Shown here piece after piece: positions 39,400-48,634 of a DNA stretch of 64,000 nucleotides. The stretch comes from Brevibacterium sp. Its GTDB lineage: Bacteria; Actinomycetota; Actinomycetes; Actinomycetales; Brevibacteriaceae. The first letter of the stretch is position 1; the number at the start of each line of letters is the position of its first letter. The position numbers and the translations under genes are program-made. The DNA is taken from the NCBI RefSeq assembly GCF_031179145.1, contig NZ_JAPSIB010000001.1, positions 280,853 through 344,852 of the forward strand. The letters run 5' to 3'. The notes below the pieces were generated by a model that was not told the DNA's origin, did not search any database, and saw only the letters and a list, made by a program, of their open reading frames with translations.

Positions 39400-40170
39400 G
39401 TGGGTAAACACTCTTCTTCACGGCCGAACACGCTGAAGTCCCTCGCCGCGGCAATGAAGCCGCGCACGAAATCCGGTCGTCATTCCGCCGCTCAGCCCTC
39501 GGCCAGCGGGGTCCTGGCATCCGCTCGGTCCCGCCCCGTCCTCTCCGCGTTCGTGGTGCCCACAGTCGCCACGGCTGCCGTGGTCGCCTCCAGCCTGGCG
39601 ATCATGCCCGGCTCAGGCGGAGACGGAGCGCAGGTCGTCAGTGCCTCGCCCGTGGTCCTCGAGCCCGAAGTCACGCAGTCCCCGGACACGTCGATGGAGA
39701 AGGCGAAGGAGCAGGCGAAGGCCAAGCCCGCCGAGGTCTCCATCGAGGTGAAGACGCAGGCGCCGAAGCCGAAGTCGAGCACCGCCAAGGCCGACGTCTC
39801 CGACAAAGGATCGAAGGGCAAGTCGGCCAGCGGCGACGACAGCGGATCCTCGAAGTCAGACGCCCCTTCGGGCGCCGACGGCACCTGCCCGATGTCCTAC
39901 TACGGTGGGGGAGACGGCTTCGATGGTCAGACGACCGCAAACGGGGAGACCTTCGACACGAACAAGCTCACCGCCGCCCACAAGACGCTGCCCTTCGGCA
40001 CCAAGGTGAAGGTCACCAACAAGGCCAACGGGAAGTCCGTGACCGTGCGCATCAACGACCGCGGGCCCTACCACGGTGACCGCTGCTTCGACTTGTCGAA
40101 GGCTGCGATGGAAGCCGTCGGCGGAGTCGGCGCCGGACAGATCACCGGCGGCTACACGATCCTCGACTGA
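39400..40170 (+). CDS. RlpA-like double-psi beta-barrel secreted protein
   Basis: C-terminal SYYGGGDGFDGQTTANGETFDTNKLTAAHKTLPFGTKVKVTN...VRINDRGPY; N-terminal TM; GTG start. Confidence 0.88.
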   Translation: MGKHSSSRPNTLKSLAAAMKPRTKSGRHSAAQPSASGVLASARSRPVLSAFVVPTVATAAVVASSLAIMPGSGGDGAQVVSASPVVLEPEVTQSPDTSMEKAKEQAKAKPAEVSIEVKTQAPKPKSSTAKADVSDKGSKGKSASGDDSGSSKSDAPSGADGTCPMSYYGGGDGFDGQTTANGETFDTNKLTAAHKTLPFGTKVKVTNKANGKSVTVRINDRGPYHGDRCFDLSKAAMEAVGGVGAGQITGGYTILD

Positions 40171-40172
40171 GC

Positions 40173-41123
40173 TCACAGTGCGGGCTCAGGGCCATTGAGC
40201 CGGGCCAGCTCGTGGGCCCGGCCGGCCACGGCCTCCCGCAGGGAGCGCGGAGAGACGACCTTGACTCCAGGCACGCCGAGCAGCTGAGCGACTGCGATCG
40301 CGACGGGCTCCATCGGCAGGTCGATCTCCAGGGCGTCGTCGGCAGGGTGTCCGGCAGTGATCGCATCGTCGGTGAGTCGCCCTGGGATCACCCGGCGCAG
40401 ATCGTCCAGGCTCGAGACCGGCAGTCGCAGTCGCACCGTCTGGGCGCGGATCGCCCGGTCGAACTCCAGCTGCGCCCGTTCCCAGTACTCCACGAGGCCG
40501 AATCCCGGTGGGGGCGTCGCTGACGCATATCGGAGCCGGGCGCCCGCGATGCGGCTGACCCGATAGGTGCGCGGCCGCCCGCCGGGTGGCTGGCCGACGA
40601 AGTACCAGCGACCGGCTTTGATCACGAGTCCCAGGGGAATGAGGGTGCGACTCCGGCGGCCGTGCGGCCCTGCATAGTCGAGTCGGACTCCGCGCCTGCC
40701 CCGCAGCGCTTCGACGATGGTGACCAGCCACTGCGGCTGCTCCTTTGTCACGAACCAGTCGGGCCCGTCGACGAGGATGCGGTCGGCGACGATCGTTTCA
40801 GACTCGGCGGCGATTTTGGACCGCGCTGTCGCGAGTTCCTTCGAGAGTCCGAGGTCGGTCGCGGCCAGGGATCCGATGAGCACCGAATCCACCTCGTCGC
40901 GGGTCAGCCCCGAAAGGGGAGACGTCCACCCGCCCATCAGGCCGATCCCACCGCCCGGCCCGGATTCGGCCACCACCGGAACACCCATCCGCGAGAGTTC
41001 GGCGAGATCGCGGTAGACCGTGCGCACGGTGACCTCGAGCCGCGCGGCGAGCTGGGCGGCGGTGATCGGACGGGTCCGCGCCGAGAGGATGACGATCTCG
41101 GAGACCAACCGTGCTGCCTTCAT
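40173..41123 (-). CDS. YafY-type HTH/WYL transcriptional regulator
   Basis: ARLVSEIVILSARTRPITAAQLAARLEVTVRTVYRDLAELSRMGVPV. Confidence 0.9.
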   Translation of the reverse strand: MKAARLVSEIVILSARTRPITAAQLAARLEVTVRTVYRDLAELSRMGVPVVAESGPGGGIGLMGGWTSPLSGLTRDEVDSVLIGSLAATDLGLSKELATARSKIAAESETIVADRILVDGPDWFVTKEQPQWLVTIVEALRGRRGVRLDYAGPHGRRSRTLIPLGLVIKAGRWYFVGQPPGGRPRTYRVSRIAGARLRYASATPPPGFGLVEYWERAQLEFDRAIRAQTVRLRLPVSSLDDLRRVIPGRLTDDAITAGHPADDALEIDLPMEPVAIAVAQLLGVPGVKVVSPRSLREAVAGRAHELARLNGPEPAL

Positions 41124-41146
41124 GGCTCCGAGAATAGTTCGCATCA

Positions 41147-41163
41147 CTGACATTGCCTGTCAG
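41147..41163. promoter_or_regulatory. palindromic operator candidate CTGACA-N5-TGTCAG
   Basis: Perfect inverted repeat between divergent YafY-like regulator and SDR genes. Confidence 0.6.
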
Positions 41164-41186
41164 GGATTGCTGCCCAGAATGGGTCC

Positions 41187-42149
41187 ATGACCACACATCA
41201 CGACAGTCCCTTCAGTCATTTCGCCGAGCAGTCCCTGGCGGGTCGTGTCGCCTGGGTCGTCGGCGCCACCAGGGGAACAGGGCGTGCGATCGCCCTCGAT
41301 CTCGCCCGAGCCGGAGCATTCGTCTGGTGCACCGGGCGCTCCACCTCGGCCAAGCCCTCGGACTACGGTCGGGCGGAGACGATCGACGGCACAGCCGAGC
41401 TCATCCGCCAGGCGGGCGGGAACGCCGAGGCAATCGTGTGCGACCACGGGGATCCCGATCAGATCGGCAGGGTGGTCGACCGCATCGACGACGAGCACGG
41501 GCGCCTGGACATCCTGGTCGACGACATCGGGGGAGAGGCCTACGTGTCCTGGGGTGAGAAGTTCTGGGAGAGCGATTTCGAGGCGGGAATGCGTCTCATC
41601 CGCGCAGGGCTTCTCACCCACCTGGCCACAGCCCACGCTGCGCTCCCTCTGGTCACCTCGACCCCCGGCGGGCTCGTCGTCGAGATCACCGACGGGACGA
41701 AGGACTACAACGACACCCATTTCCGTGACAGTGTGTGGCTCGACCTGACGAAGACGGCGGTGAGTCGCTTCGCGTTCGCCCTCGGCCACGAACTCAGGAA
41801 AGCAGGGACCACCGCGGTCGCCATCACCCCCGGCTGGCTGCGTTCGGAGATGATGCTCGACGGGTTCAGCACTTCGGAGGAGACGTGGATGGGCGATGCC
41901 CTCGATCCCGAACGAGAGCTTCCGCCGGTCGACTTCGCGATCTCCGAGTCGCCGCACCTCCTCGGCAGGTCAGTCGTGGCTCTGGCCGCAGATCCCGAAC
42001 GGAACCGGTTCACCACCCGCACGCTGAGCAGCTTCGCGCTGGCGAGCACCTACGGCTTCGATGATGTCGACGGCTCGCGGCCTGACTCCTGGGGATATAT
42101 GACGGCGAGGGAGGAGCACGGACAGGCCGACGCGAACGGATTCCGCTGA
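41187..42149 (+). CDS. SDR family oxidoreductase (non-canonical active site)
   Basis: VVGATRGTGRAIALDLARAGAFVWCTGRS; VWLDLTKTAVSRFAFALG. Confidence 0.85.
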   Translation: MTTHHDSPFSHFAEQSLAGRVAWVVGATRGTGRAIALDLARAGAFVWCTGRSTSAKPSDYGRAETIDGTAELIRQAGGNAEAIVCDHGDPDQIGRVVDRIDDEHGRLDILVDDIGGEAYVSWGEKFWESDFEAGMRLIRAGLLTHLATAHAALPLVTSTPGGLVVEITDGTKDYNDTHFRDSVWLDLTKTAVSRFAFALGHELRKAGTTAVAITPGWLRSEMMLDGFSTSEETWMGDALDPERELPPVDFAISESPHLLGRSVVALAADPERNRFTTRTLSSFALASTYGFDDVDGSRPDSWGYMTAREEHGQADANGFR

Positions 42150-42282
42150 ACCGCCGGATCCTACGAACCGTCGGCTCCACTGAGCCGCCGGGCCCCGATC
42201 TCGACTTCTGGCGTTGTCTGCGATCTCTGGATACTCTGAGCGGGTGAGCGGCAGCCGGCCGCACCTGTTCGAAGGAGAGCCC

Positions 42283-43644
42283 ATGCCGGATTGTGACGTC
42301 GTCGTCATCGGAGCCGGACCCACCGGCCTCACCGCCGCCCGCACTCTCCAAGCGGCCGGGAAGACGGTCGTGGTCCTCGAGGCCCGCGACCGGGTCGGCG
42401 GTCGCACATGGACGGATCACATCGACGGTCAGATGTTCGAGATCGGCGGTCAATGGGTCTCACCGGATCAGACGGCGCTGCTGGACCTGCTCCAGGAGCT
42501 GGGCAAGGACACCTACCCGAGATACCGCGATGGTGACAGCGTCCACATCGCCCCCGACGGCACCCGCACCGTCTACAGCGGCGAGATGTTCCCGGTGGGT
42601 GAGGAGACCCAGGCGGAGATGGAACGGCTCATCGGCCTCCTCGACGAACTCGCGGCCCGCGTCGGTGCCGCCGCGCCCTGGGACGCCGAGGACGCTGCCG
42701 AACTTGACTCCATCTCCTTCCACCATTGGCTGCGCTCGGTCAGCGACGACGAGTTGGCGTGTGCGAACATCGGGATGTTCATCGCCGGGGGAATGCTGAC
42801 GAAGCCGGCCACCGCCTTCTCCGCGCTCCAAGCCGTCCTCATGGCGGCCTCGGCGGGGTCGTTCTCCCACCTCGTCGACGACCACTTCATCCTCGACCGT
42901 CGCGTCGTCGGCGGAATGCAGTCGGTGTCCGAGCAGTTGGCCGCGGAACTCGGAGAAGGCGTCGTCCGACTCGGCGTTCCCGTCCGCTCGATCCGCTGGA
43001 ACCCGGGCGCCGGGGTCGAAGTCGCAGCCGATGGCGTCAGCGTCACCGGCGAGCAGGCGATCGTGGCCGTTCCGCCCAATCTCTACTCACGGATCAGCTA
43101 CGATCCGCCCCTGCCCAGGCGGCAGCAGATCTTCCACCAGCACCAGTCGATGGGACTGGTGATCAAGGTCCATGCCACCTATCCGACCCCATTCTGGCGC
43201 GAGGAGGGGCTCTCGGGCACCGGGTTCGGCGCGGGTCGGCTAGTCCAGGAGGTCTACGACAACACCAACCACGGTGAGGAGCGGGGCACCTTGGTCGGAT
43301 TCATCTCCGACGTCAATGCCGAGGCGATGTTCGATCTCGACGAGGACACGCGCAGGAGAACGATCCTCGAGGCGATGGCTGAGTTCCTCGGACCCCAGAC
43401 GCTGGAGCCGACGGTGTTCCACCTCTCTGATTTCGGCGCCGAGGAATGGACGCGCGGAGCCTATGCCACCAGCTACGACCTCGGCGGACTTCACCGCTGG
43501 GGCCGGTACCAGAACGACCCGGTCGGTCCCCTTCACTTCGCGAGCTCGGACATCGCGAGCCTCGGGTACCAGCACGTCGACGGTGCGGTGAGGATCGGCC
43601 GAGACACAGCCGCGAAGATCTTGGGCGAAGCAGGGCAGGGCTGA
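42283..43644 (+). CDS. FAD-dependent flavin monoamine oxidase
   Basis: VVIGAGPTGLTAARTLQAAGKTVVVLEARDRVGGRTWTDHIDGQMFEIGGQWV. Confidence 0.92.
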   Translation: MPDCDVVVIGAGPTGLTAARTLQAAGKTVVVLEARDRVGGRTWTDHIDGQMFEIGGQWVSPDQTALLDLLQELGKDTYPRYRDGDSVHIAPDGTRTVYSGEMFPVGEETQAEMERLIGLLDELAARVGAAAPWDAEDAAELDSISFHHWLRSVSDDELACANIGMFIAGGMLTKPATAFSALQAVLMAASAGSFSHLVDDHFILDRRVVGGMQSVSEQLAAELGEGVVRLGVPVRSIRWNPGAGVEVAADGVSVTGEQAIVAVPPNLYSRISYDPPLPRRQQIFHQHQSMGLVIKVHATYPTPFWREEGLSGTGFGAGRLVQEVYDNTNHGEERGTLVGFISDVNAEAMFDLDEDTRRRTILEAMAEFLGPQTLEPTVFHLSDFGAEEWTRGAYATSYDLGGLHRWGRYQNDPVGPLHFASSDIASLGYQHVDGAVRIGRDTAAKILGEAGQG

Positions 43645-43656
43645 GATGATGATCCG

Positions 43657-45192
43657 ATGACCTCAGAAATCCCCACTTCGACCGGCGCCGCCGCCCCCAC
43701 CTCGGGTCTGAGCGCCAAAGGACTCTCCGCCGGCAAGATCGGCGCCGTCGGCGGTGCCGTCATCGGCATCTCCTGCATCGCCCCCGCGTACACCCTGACC
43801 TCGGGACTCGGTCCGACCATTTCCGAGGTGGGAGTCCACACCCCCGCCATCCTCCTCATCGGCTTCGTCCCGATGCTCCTCGTCGTGTTCGGCTACCGCG
43901 AGCTCAACACCGCGATGCCCGATTCCGGGACGACGTTCACCTGGGCGACCCGGGCCTTCGGGCCCTGGATCGGATGGATGGGAGGCTGGGGCCTCATCGC
44001 TGCCACCGTCCTCGTCCTGTCGAACCTCGCCGCCGTCGCCGTCGACTTCCTGTTCCTGCTCCTGGCCCAGGTCTTCTCCGATCCGGCGATCGCCGACCTC
44101 ACCCGGGTGCTGTGGATCAACATCCCGATCACTGTGCTCCTCACCGCAGCAGCGGCCTGGGTGTCCTACCGCGGAGTCGAAGCCACCGAGAAGCTGCAGG
44201 TGTGGCTGGTCGCATTCCAGGTGCTCGCCCTCGCCTGGTTCGTCATCGCCGCCTTCGTTCATCTGGGTCAGGGCACCGCCTTCGACGCGACCCCGGTCGA
44301 ACTCGGGTGGTTCAACCCCGCCGAGGCGGGGGACTTCTCGACGATCGCCGCCGCGGTGTCGCTGTCGATCTTCCTCTTCTGGGGCTGGGACACCGTGATC
44401 ACGATGAATGAGGAGGCGAAGAACCCCGAGAAGACCCCGGGCCGAGCCGCCATGCTCACGATCGTCGCGATTGTCATCATCTACATCGCCTGCACGCTCG
44501 CCGTCATCTCGTTCGCCGGTATCGGCACCGAAGGCCTGGGGGCGGGGAACCCGGACAATCAGGAATCGATCTTCGCCACCCTGGCCGGGCCGGTGATGGG
44601 ACCGTTCGCGATCCTCGTCTCCATCGCGGTGCTCTCCAGCTCGGTCGCGTCCCTGCAGTCGACGATGGTCTCGCCCTCGCGCACGATCCTCGCGATGGGC
44701 CACTACGGGGCGCTGCCGGAGAAGTACGGGCGGATCTCACCCCGGTACAAGTCGCCCTCGGTGGCCACGGTCACCTCGGCGGGAGCAGCGATCATCTTCT
44801 ACGTCGTCATGCGGCTGCTCTCGGAGAACGCCCTCTGGGACACGATCACCGCACTCGGGCTCATGGTGTGCTTCTACTACGGGATCACCGGCCTCGCCTG
44901 CATCTGGTACTTCCGGAAATCACTGTTCGCCAGTCCCAAGAACGTCTTCTTCCGGTTCCTGTTCCCGCTCATCGGGGGACTGACGCTGCTCGTCATCTTC
45001 GTCACCACCGCGATCGACTCGATGGACCCGGCCTACGGCTCGGGATCCTCGGTGTTCGGCATCGGGCTCGTCTTCGTCCTCGGCATCGGCGTCCTCCTGC
45101 TCGGGGTGGTGCTGATGATCGTCCAGTCGATCAGACATCCCGAGTTCTTCCGCGGACAGAGCCTGAAGCGGGGCGTCCACGACGGCCGGTGA
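43657..45192 (+). CDS. APC family amino acid/polyamine permease
   Basis: 12 TM; MPDSGTTFTWATRAFGPWIGWMGGW, NEEAKNPEKTPGRAA. Confidence 0.9.
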   Translation: MTSEIPTSTGAAAPTSGLSAKGLSAGKIGAVGGAVIGISCIAPAYTLTSGLGPTISEVGVHTPAILLIGFVPMLLVVFGYRELNTAMPDSGTTFTWATRAFGPWIGWMGGWGLIAATVLVLSNLAAVAVDFLFLLLAQVFSDPAIADLTRVLWINIPITVLLTAAAAWVSYRGVEATEKLQVWLVAFQVLALAWFVIAAFVHLGQGTAFDATPVELGWFNPAEAGDFSTIAAAVSLSIFLFWGWDTVITMNEEAKNPEKTPGRAAMLTIVAIVIIYIACTLAVISFAGIGTEGLGAGNPDNQESIFATLAGPVMGPFAILVSIAVLSSSVASLQSTMVSPSRTILAMGHYGALPEKYGRISPRYKSPSVATVTSAGAAIIFYVVMRLLSENALWDTITALGLMVCFYYGITGLACIWYFRKSLFASPKNVFFRFLFPLIGGLTLLVIFVTTAIDSMDPAYGSGSSVFGIGLVFVLGIGVLLLGVVLMIVQSIRHPEFFRGQSLKRGVHDGR

Positions 45193-45229
45193 TCAGGCGC
45201 GGCGCCCGGGAGCGTCGGCCGAGCGCGGA

Positions 45230-45643
45230 GTGAACGGCAGGCACCTCGAGCAGCTGCGGCTGCTGCGCCAAGTCCGCGACCGCATCGATCGGGAGTTCGA
45301 CAGGCCCTTGGACGTCGGGAGCCTCGCCGCCGGCGTCCACATTTCGGCCGGTCACCTGAGCCGGCAGTTCAGGGCCGCATACGGGGAATCGCCGTACTCC
45401 TACCTGATGACACGACGGATCGAGAGGGCCATGGCCCTGATCCGCCGCGGGGATCTCTCGATCACCGACATCTGCTTCCAGGTCGGCTTCTCCTCGTTGG
45501 GGACATTCAGCACCCGCTTCAGCGAGCTCGTGGGAATGTCGCCACGGGCTTACCGCGATGCCCTGGTAGGCGGCGAGCACGACCTGCCGACGTTCATCGT
45601 CAAGAATGTCGTGAGACCGGTCAGGAATCGAGAAGTCCCCTGA
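45230..45643 (+). CDS. AraC family transcriptional regulator
   Basis: DVGSLAAGVHISAGHLSRQFRAAYGESPYSYLMTRRIERA; ITDICFQVGFSSLGTFSTRFSELVGMSPRAYR. Confidence 0.9.
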   Translation: MNGRHLEQLRLLRQVRDRIDREFDRPLDVGSLAAGVHISAGHLSRQFRAAYGESPYSYLMTRRIERAMALIRRGDLSITDICFQVGFSSLGTFSTRFSELVGMSPRAYRDALVGGEHDLPTFIVKNVVRPVRNREVP

Positions 45644-45669
45644 GGTGAAGCTGGTTAAGATCGTGAGCT

Positions 45670-46080
45670 ATGAACCTATCGATCAATGCCAGCTTCCTGC
45701 CGCACGTCGACGCCGCGGAGTCGCTCGCGTTCTACCGCGACGTGCTCGGGTTCGAGGTCCGCCTCGACGTCGGATCCGGACAGATGCGCTGGATCACCGT
45801 CGGTCCCGCCGGCCAGCCCGACACATCGATCGTGCTCACCCCGCCCGTCGCCGACCCGACGATCAGCGAGGATGAGCGTCTGGCCATCGAGTCCCTGATG
45901 GCCAAGGGCAGCTTCGGCGCCATCGTGCTCGCCAGCACGGACGTCGACGCAGTCTTCGCCGAGGTGGAGTCCAGGGGAGCGGACATCGTCCAGGAGCCGA
46001 TGGACCAGCCCTACGGTCTGCGCGACTGTGCCGTGCGCGACCCGGCGGGAAACATGATCCGCATCCAGCAGCGCAGCTGA
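45670..46080 (+). CDS. VOC family protein
   Basis: AAESLAFYRDVLGFEVRLDVG; VRDPAGNMIRIQQ. Confidence 0.9.
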   Translation: MNLSINASFLPHVDAAESLAFYRDVLGFEVRLDVGSGQMRWITVGPAGQPDTSIVLTPPVADPTISEDERLAIESLMAKGSFGAIVLASTDVDAVFAEVESRGADIVQEPMDQPYGLRDCAVRDPAGNMIRIQQRS

Positions 46081-46110
46081 ACGCCATCCCTGACGACGGA
46101 GATCCCCGAG

Positions 46111-48480
46111 ATGACCCACCCGGCAGACACCCACGACCTCATCCGCGTCCGCGGTGCCCGCGAGAACAATCTCAAGGACGTCAGCATCGACATCCCCAAA
46201 CGTCGCCTGACCGTGTTCACCGGCGTCTCCGGTTCGGGCAAGAGCTCTCTCGTCTTCTCCACCATCGCCGCGGAGTCGCAGCGGATGATCAATGAGACCT
46301 ACTCCGCGTTCATCCAGGGCTTCATGCCGAGCACGGCCCGCCCCGATGTCGACGTCCTCGAGGGACTGACCACGGCGATCATCGTCGACCAGGAGCGGAT
46401 CGGGGCCAATCCCCGCTCGACGGTGGGCACGGTCACGGACATCAACGCGAAGCTGCGGATCCTGTTCTCCCGCCTGGCCGAGCCCAGCCTCGGCTCTGCG
46501 AACGCCTATTCGTTCAATGTCGGGACTCTGAGCGGACAGGGCGCGGTCACTGTCGAGACGGCCACCGGCGCTGAGGTCGAACGGCGCAGCTTCAGCGTCA
46601 ACGGCGGAATGTGCGTCCGCTGCGAGGGCACGGGCACTGCGACGGACATCGACGTCGACCAGGTCGTCGATGCCACGAAATCCCTGAATGAGGGCGCGAT
46701 CCTCATCCCCGGGTTCAAGGTCGGCGGCTGGTCGGTGCGCTTCTACACCGAATCCGGATTGTTCGACCCCGACAAGCCGGTGGGTGAGTACTCCCCGGTG
46801 GAGCGTGAGCGCCTGCTTCACACCGAGGGTGAGAGGATCGTCATCAACGGCACGAACATGACCTTCGACGGCCTGATCCCGCGCATCCGCCGGTCCTTTC
46901 TGTCCAAGGACCGCGAGGGGATGCAGAAGCACATCCGGGCGTTCGTCGATCGGGCCGTGGTCTACACGGAATGCCCCGAGTGCCACGGAACCCGGCTGAA
47001 TGCTGCCGCGCGCGGTTCGCGACTGGCCGGTCGCTCCATCGCCGAGGTGTGCGCGATGCAGGTCTCGGACCTGCCCGAGTGGCTGAGAGGCATCGACGAC
47101 CCCGGGGTGCGTCCGCTCGTGGAGTCCCTGTCTCAGACGCTGCAGGCCTTCACCGACATCGGCCTGGGCTATCTGTCGCTGGATCGGGCCTCGGGGTCGC
47201 TGTCCGGGGGAGAGGCGCAGAGGATCAAACTCGTCCGCCATCTCGGATCCGCTCTCACCGACGTCACCTACGTCTTCGACGAACCCACGATCGGCCTTCA
47301 TCCCCATGACATCGCACGGATGAACTCCCTGCTCCTGGCGCTGCGGGACAAGGGCAACACGGTGCTCGTCGTCGAACACAAACCGGAGACGATCCTCATC
47401 GCCGACCACGTCGTCGACCTCGGCCCGCATGCCGGCGCCGGCGGCGGTCGGATCTGCTTCACCGGCAGCGTGGACGGTCTGCGCGACAGCGGCACCCTGA
47501 CCGGCAGGCATCTGAGCTATCGGGCCGAGCTGAAGCCCACCACGCGAGAGCCCACGGGCGCGCTCGAGATCAGGGGAGCCGACGCTCACAACCTCGCGGA
47601 TGTCGACGTCGACGTTCCCCTGGGCGTGCTCACAGTCGTCACCGGTGTCGCCGGCTCCGGGAAGAGCTCGCTCATCCACGGCTCGCTGGGTGTCCGCGAC
47701 GGTGTCGTGATGATCGACCAGGGCGCGATCCGGGGCTCCAGGCGAAGCAATCCCGCCACCTACACCGGCATGCTCGACTCCATCCGGAAGGCGTTTGCCA
47801 AGGTCAACGGGGTCAAGCCGGCACTGTTCAGCGCCAATTCGGAAGGAGCCTGCCCCAACTGCAACGGCGCCGGAGTCATCTCTGCGGATCTCGGTGTGAT
47901 GGCGGGGATGTCGGCCCCGTGCGAAGTCTGCGAGGGCCGGGGGTTCCAGGCCGAGGTCCTCGACCACACCCTGGGCGGGAAGAACATCCGGGAGGTGCTC
48001 GACCTGCCCGTGAGCGCGGCGGTCGACTATTTCGCCGCGGGGGAGTCGAAGGTCCCTACGGCACGGAAGATCGCAGGTCACCTCGCCGAGGTGGGTCTTG
48101 GCTACCTCAGCCTCGGCCAGCCGCTCACGACACTGTCCGGAGGCGAGAGACAACGCTTGAAGTTGGCGGCGCATCTGTCCGACAAGAGCGCCGACGCCGC
48201 CCGGGTGTTCATCCTCGACGAGCCGACGACGGGACTGCATCTGGCGGACGTCGGGAATCTGCTCGGGCTGCTCGATCGTCTCGTGGATTCGGGACGATCG
48301 GTCATCGTCATCGAGCATCATCAGGCTGTGATGGCGCACGCGGATCGGATCGTCGACATGGGACCCGGCGCGGGCCACGACGGCGGACGCATCGTCTTCG
48401 AGGGAACGCCCGCGGAACTCGTCACCGCTGGGACGACCCTGACGGCGCAGCACCTGGCCGAATACGTGGGAGCCGCATGA
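46111..48480 (+). CDS. short UvrA-like ABC ATPase (UvrA paralog)
   Basis: Walker [13 protein letters not shown] and [35 protein letters not shown]; zinc CxxC pairs; 789 aa, shorter than typical UvrA. Confidence 0.9.
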   Translation: MTHPADTHDLIRVRGARENNLKDVSIDIPKRRLTVFTGVSGSGKSSLVFSTIAAESQRMINETYSAFIQGFMPSTARPDVDVLEGLTTAIIVDQERIGANPRSTVGTVTDINAKLRILFSRLAEPSLGSANAYSFNVGTLSGQGAVTVETATGAEVERRSFSVNGGMCVRCEGTGTATDIDVDQVVDATKSLNEGAILIPGFKVGGWSVRFYTESGLFDPDKPVGEYSPVERERLLHTEGERIVINGTNMTFDGLIPRIRRSFLSKDREGMQKHIRAFVDRAVVYTECPECHGTRLNAAARGSRLAGRSIAEVCAMQVSDLPEWLRGIDDPGVRPLVESLSQTLQAFTDIGLGYLSLDRASGSLSGGEAQRIKLVRHLGSALTDVTYVFDEPTIGLHPHDIARMNSLLLALRDKGNTVLVVEHKPETILIADHVVDLGPHAGAGGGRICFTGSVDGLRDSGTLTGRHLSYRAELKPTTREPTGALEIRGADAHNLADVDVDVPLGVLTVVTGVAGSGKSSLIHGSLGVRDGVVMIDQGAIRGSRRSNPATYTGMLDSIRKAFAKVNGVKPALFSANSEGACPNCNGAGVISADLGVMAGMSAPCEVCEGRGFQAEVLDHTLGGKNIREVLDLPVSAAVDYFAAGESKVPTARKIAGHLAEVGLGYLSLGQPLTTLSGGERQRLKLAAHLSDKSADAARVFILDEPTTGLHLADVGNLLGLLDRLVDSGRSVIVIEHHQAVMAHADRIVDMGPGAGHDGGRIVFEGTPAELVTAGTTLTAQHLAEYVGAA

Positions 48481-48541
48481 GTAGGTCCGTTCCGACTGCA
48501 TGGTAACGCCGATAATATACATTATGTTAAGTAAAGTGATC

Positions 48542-48597
48542 TGACCACTTCCCCCTGACCACTTCCCCCTGACCACTTCCCCCTGACCGCTTCCCCC
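48542..48597. repeat. 14-bp tandem repeat TGACCACTTCCCCC, four unit-length copies plus an interrupted fifth
   Basis: 48542, 48556, 48570, 48584 (one A>G), fifth at 48598 interrupted. Confidence 0.95.
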
Positions 48598-48634
48598 TGA
48601 CCACGACTTCCCCTGGCGTCGGCGGCCGCTGCTG

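Noticed and set aside
48542-48597. 14-bp repeat considered as a CRISPR array
   Set aside because: Contiguous repeats without spacers, period far too short, no cas genes nearby.
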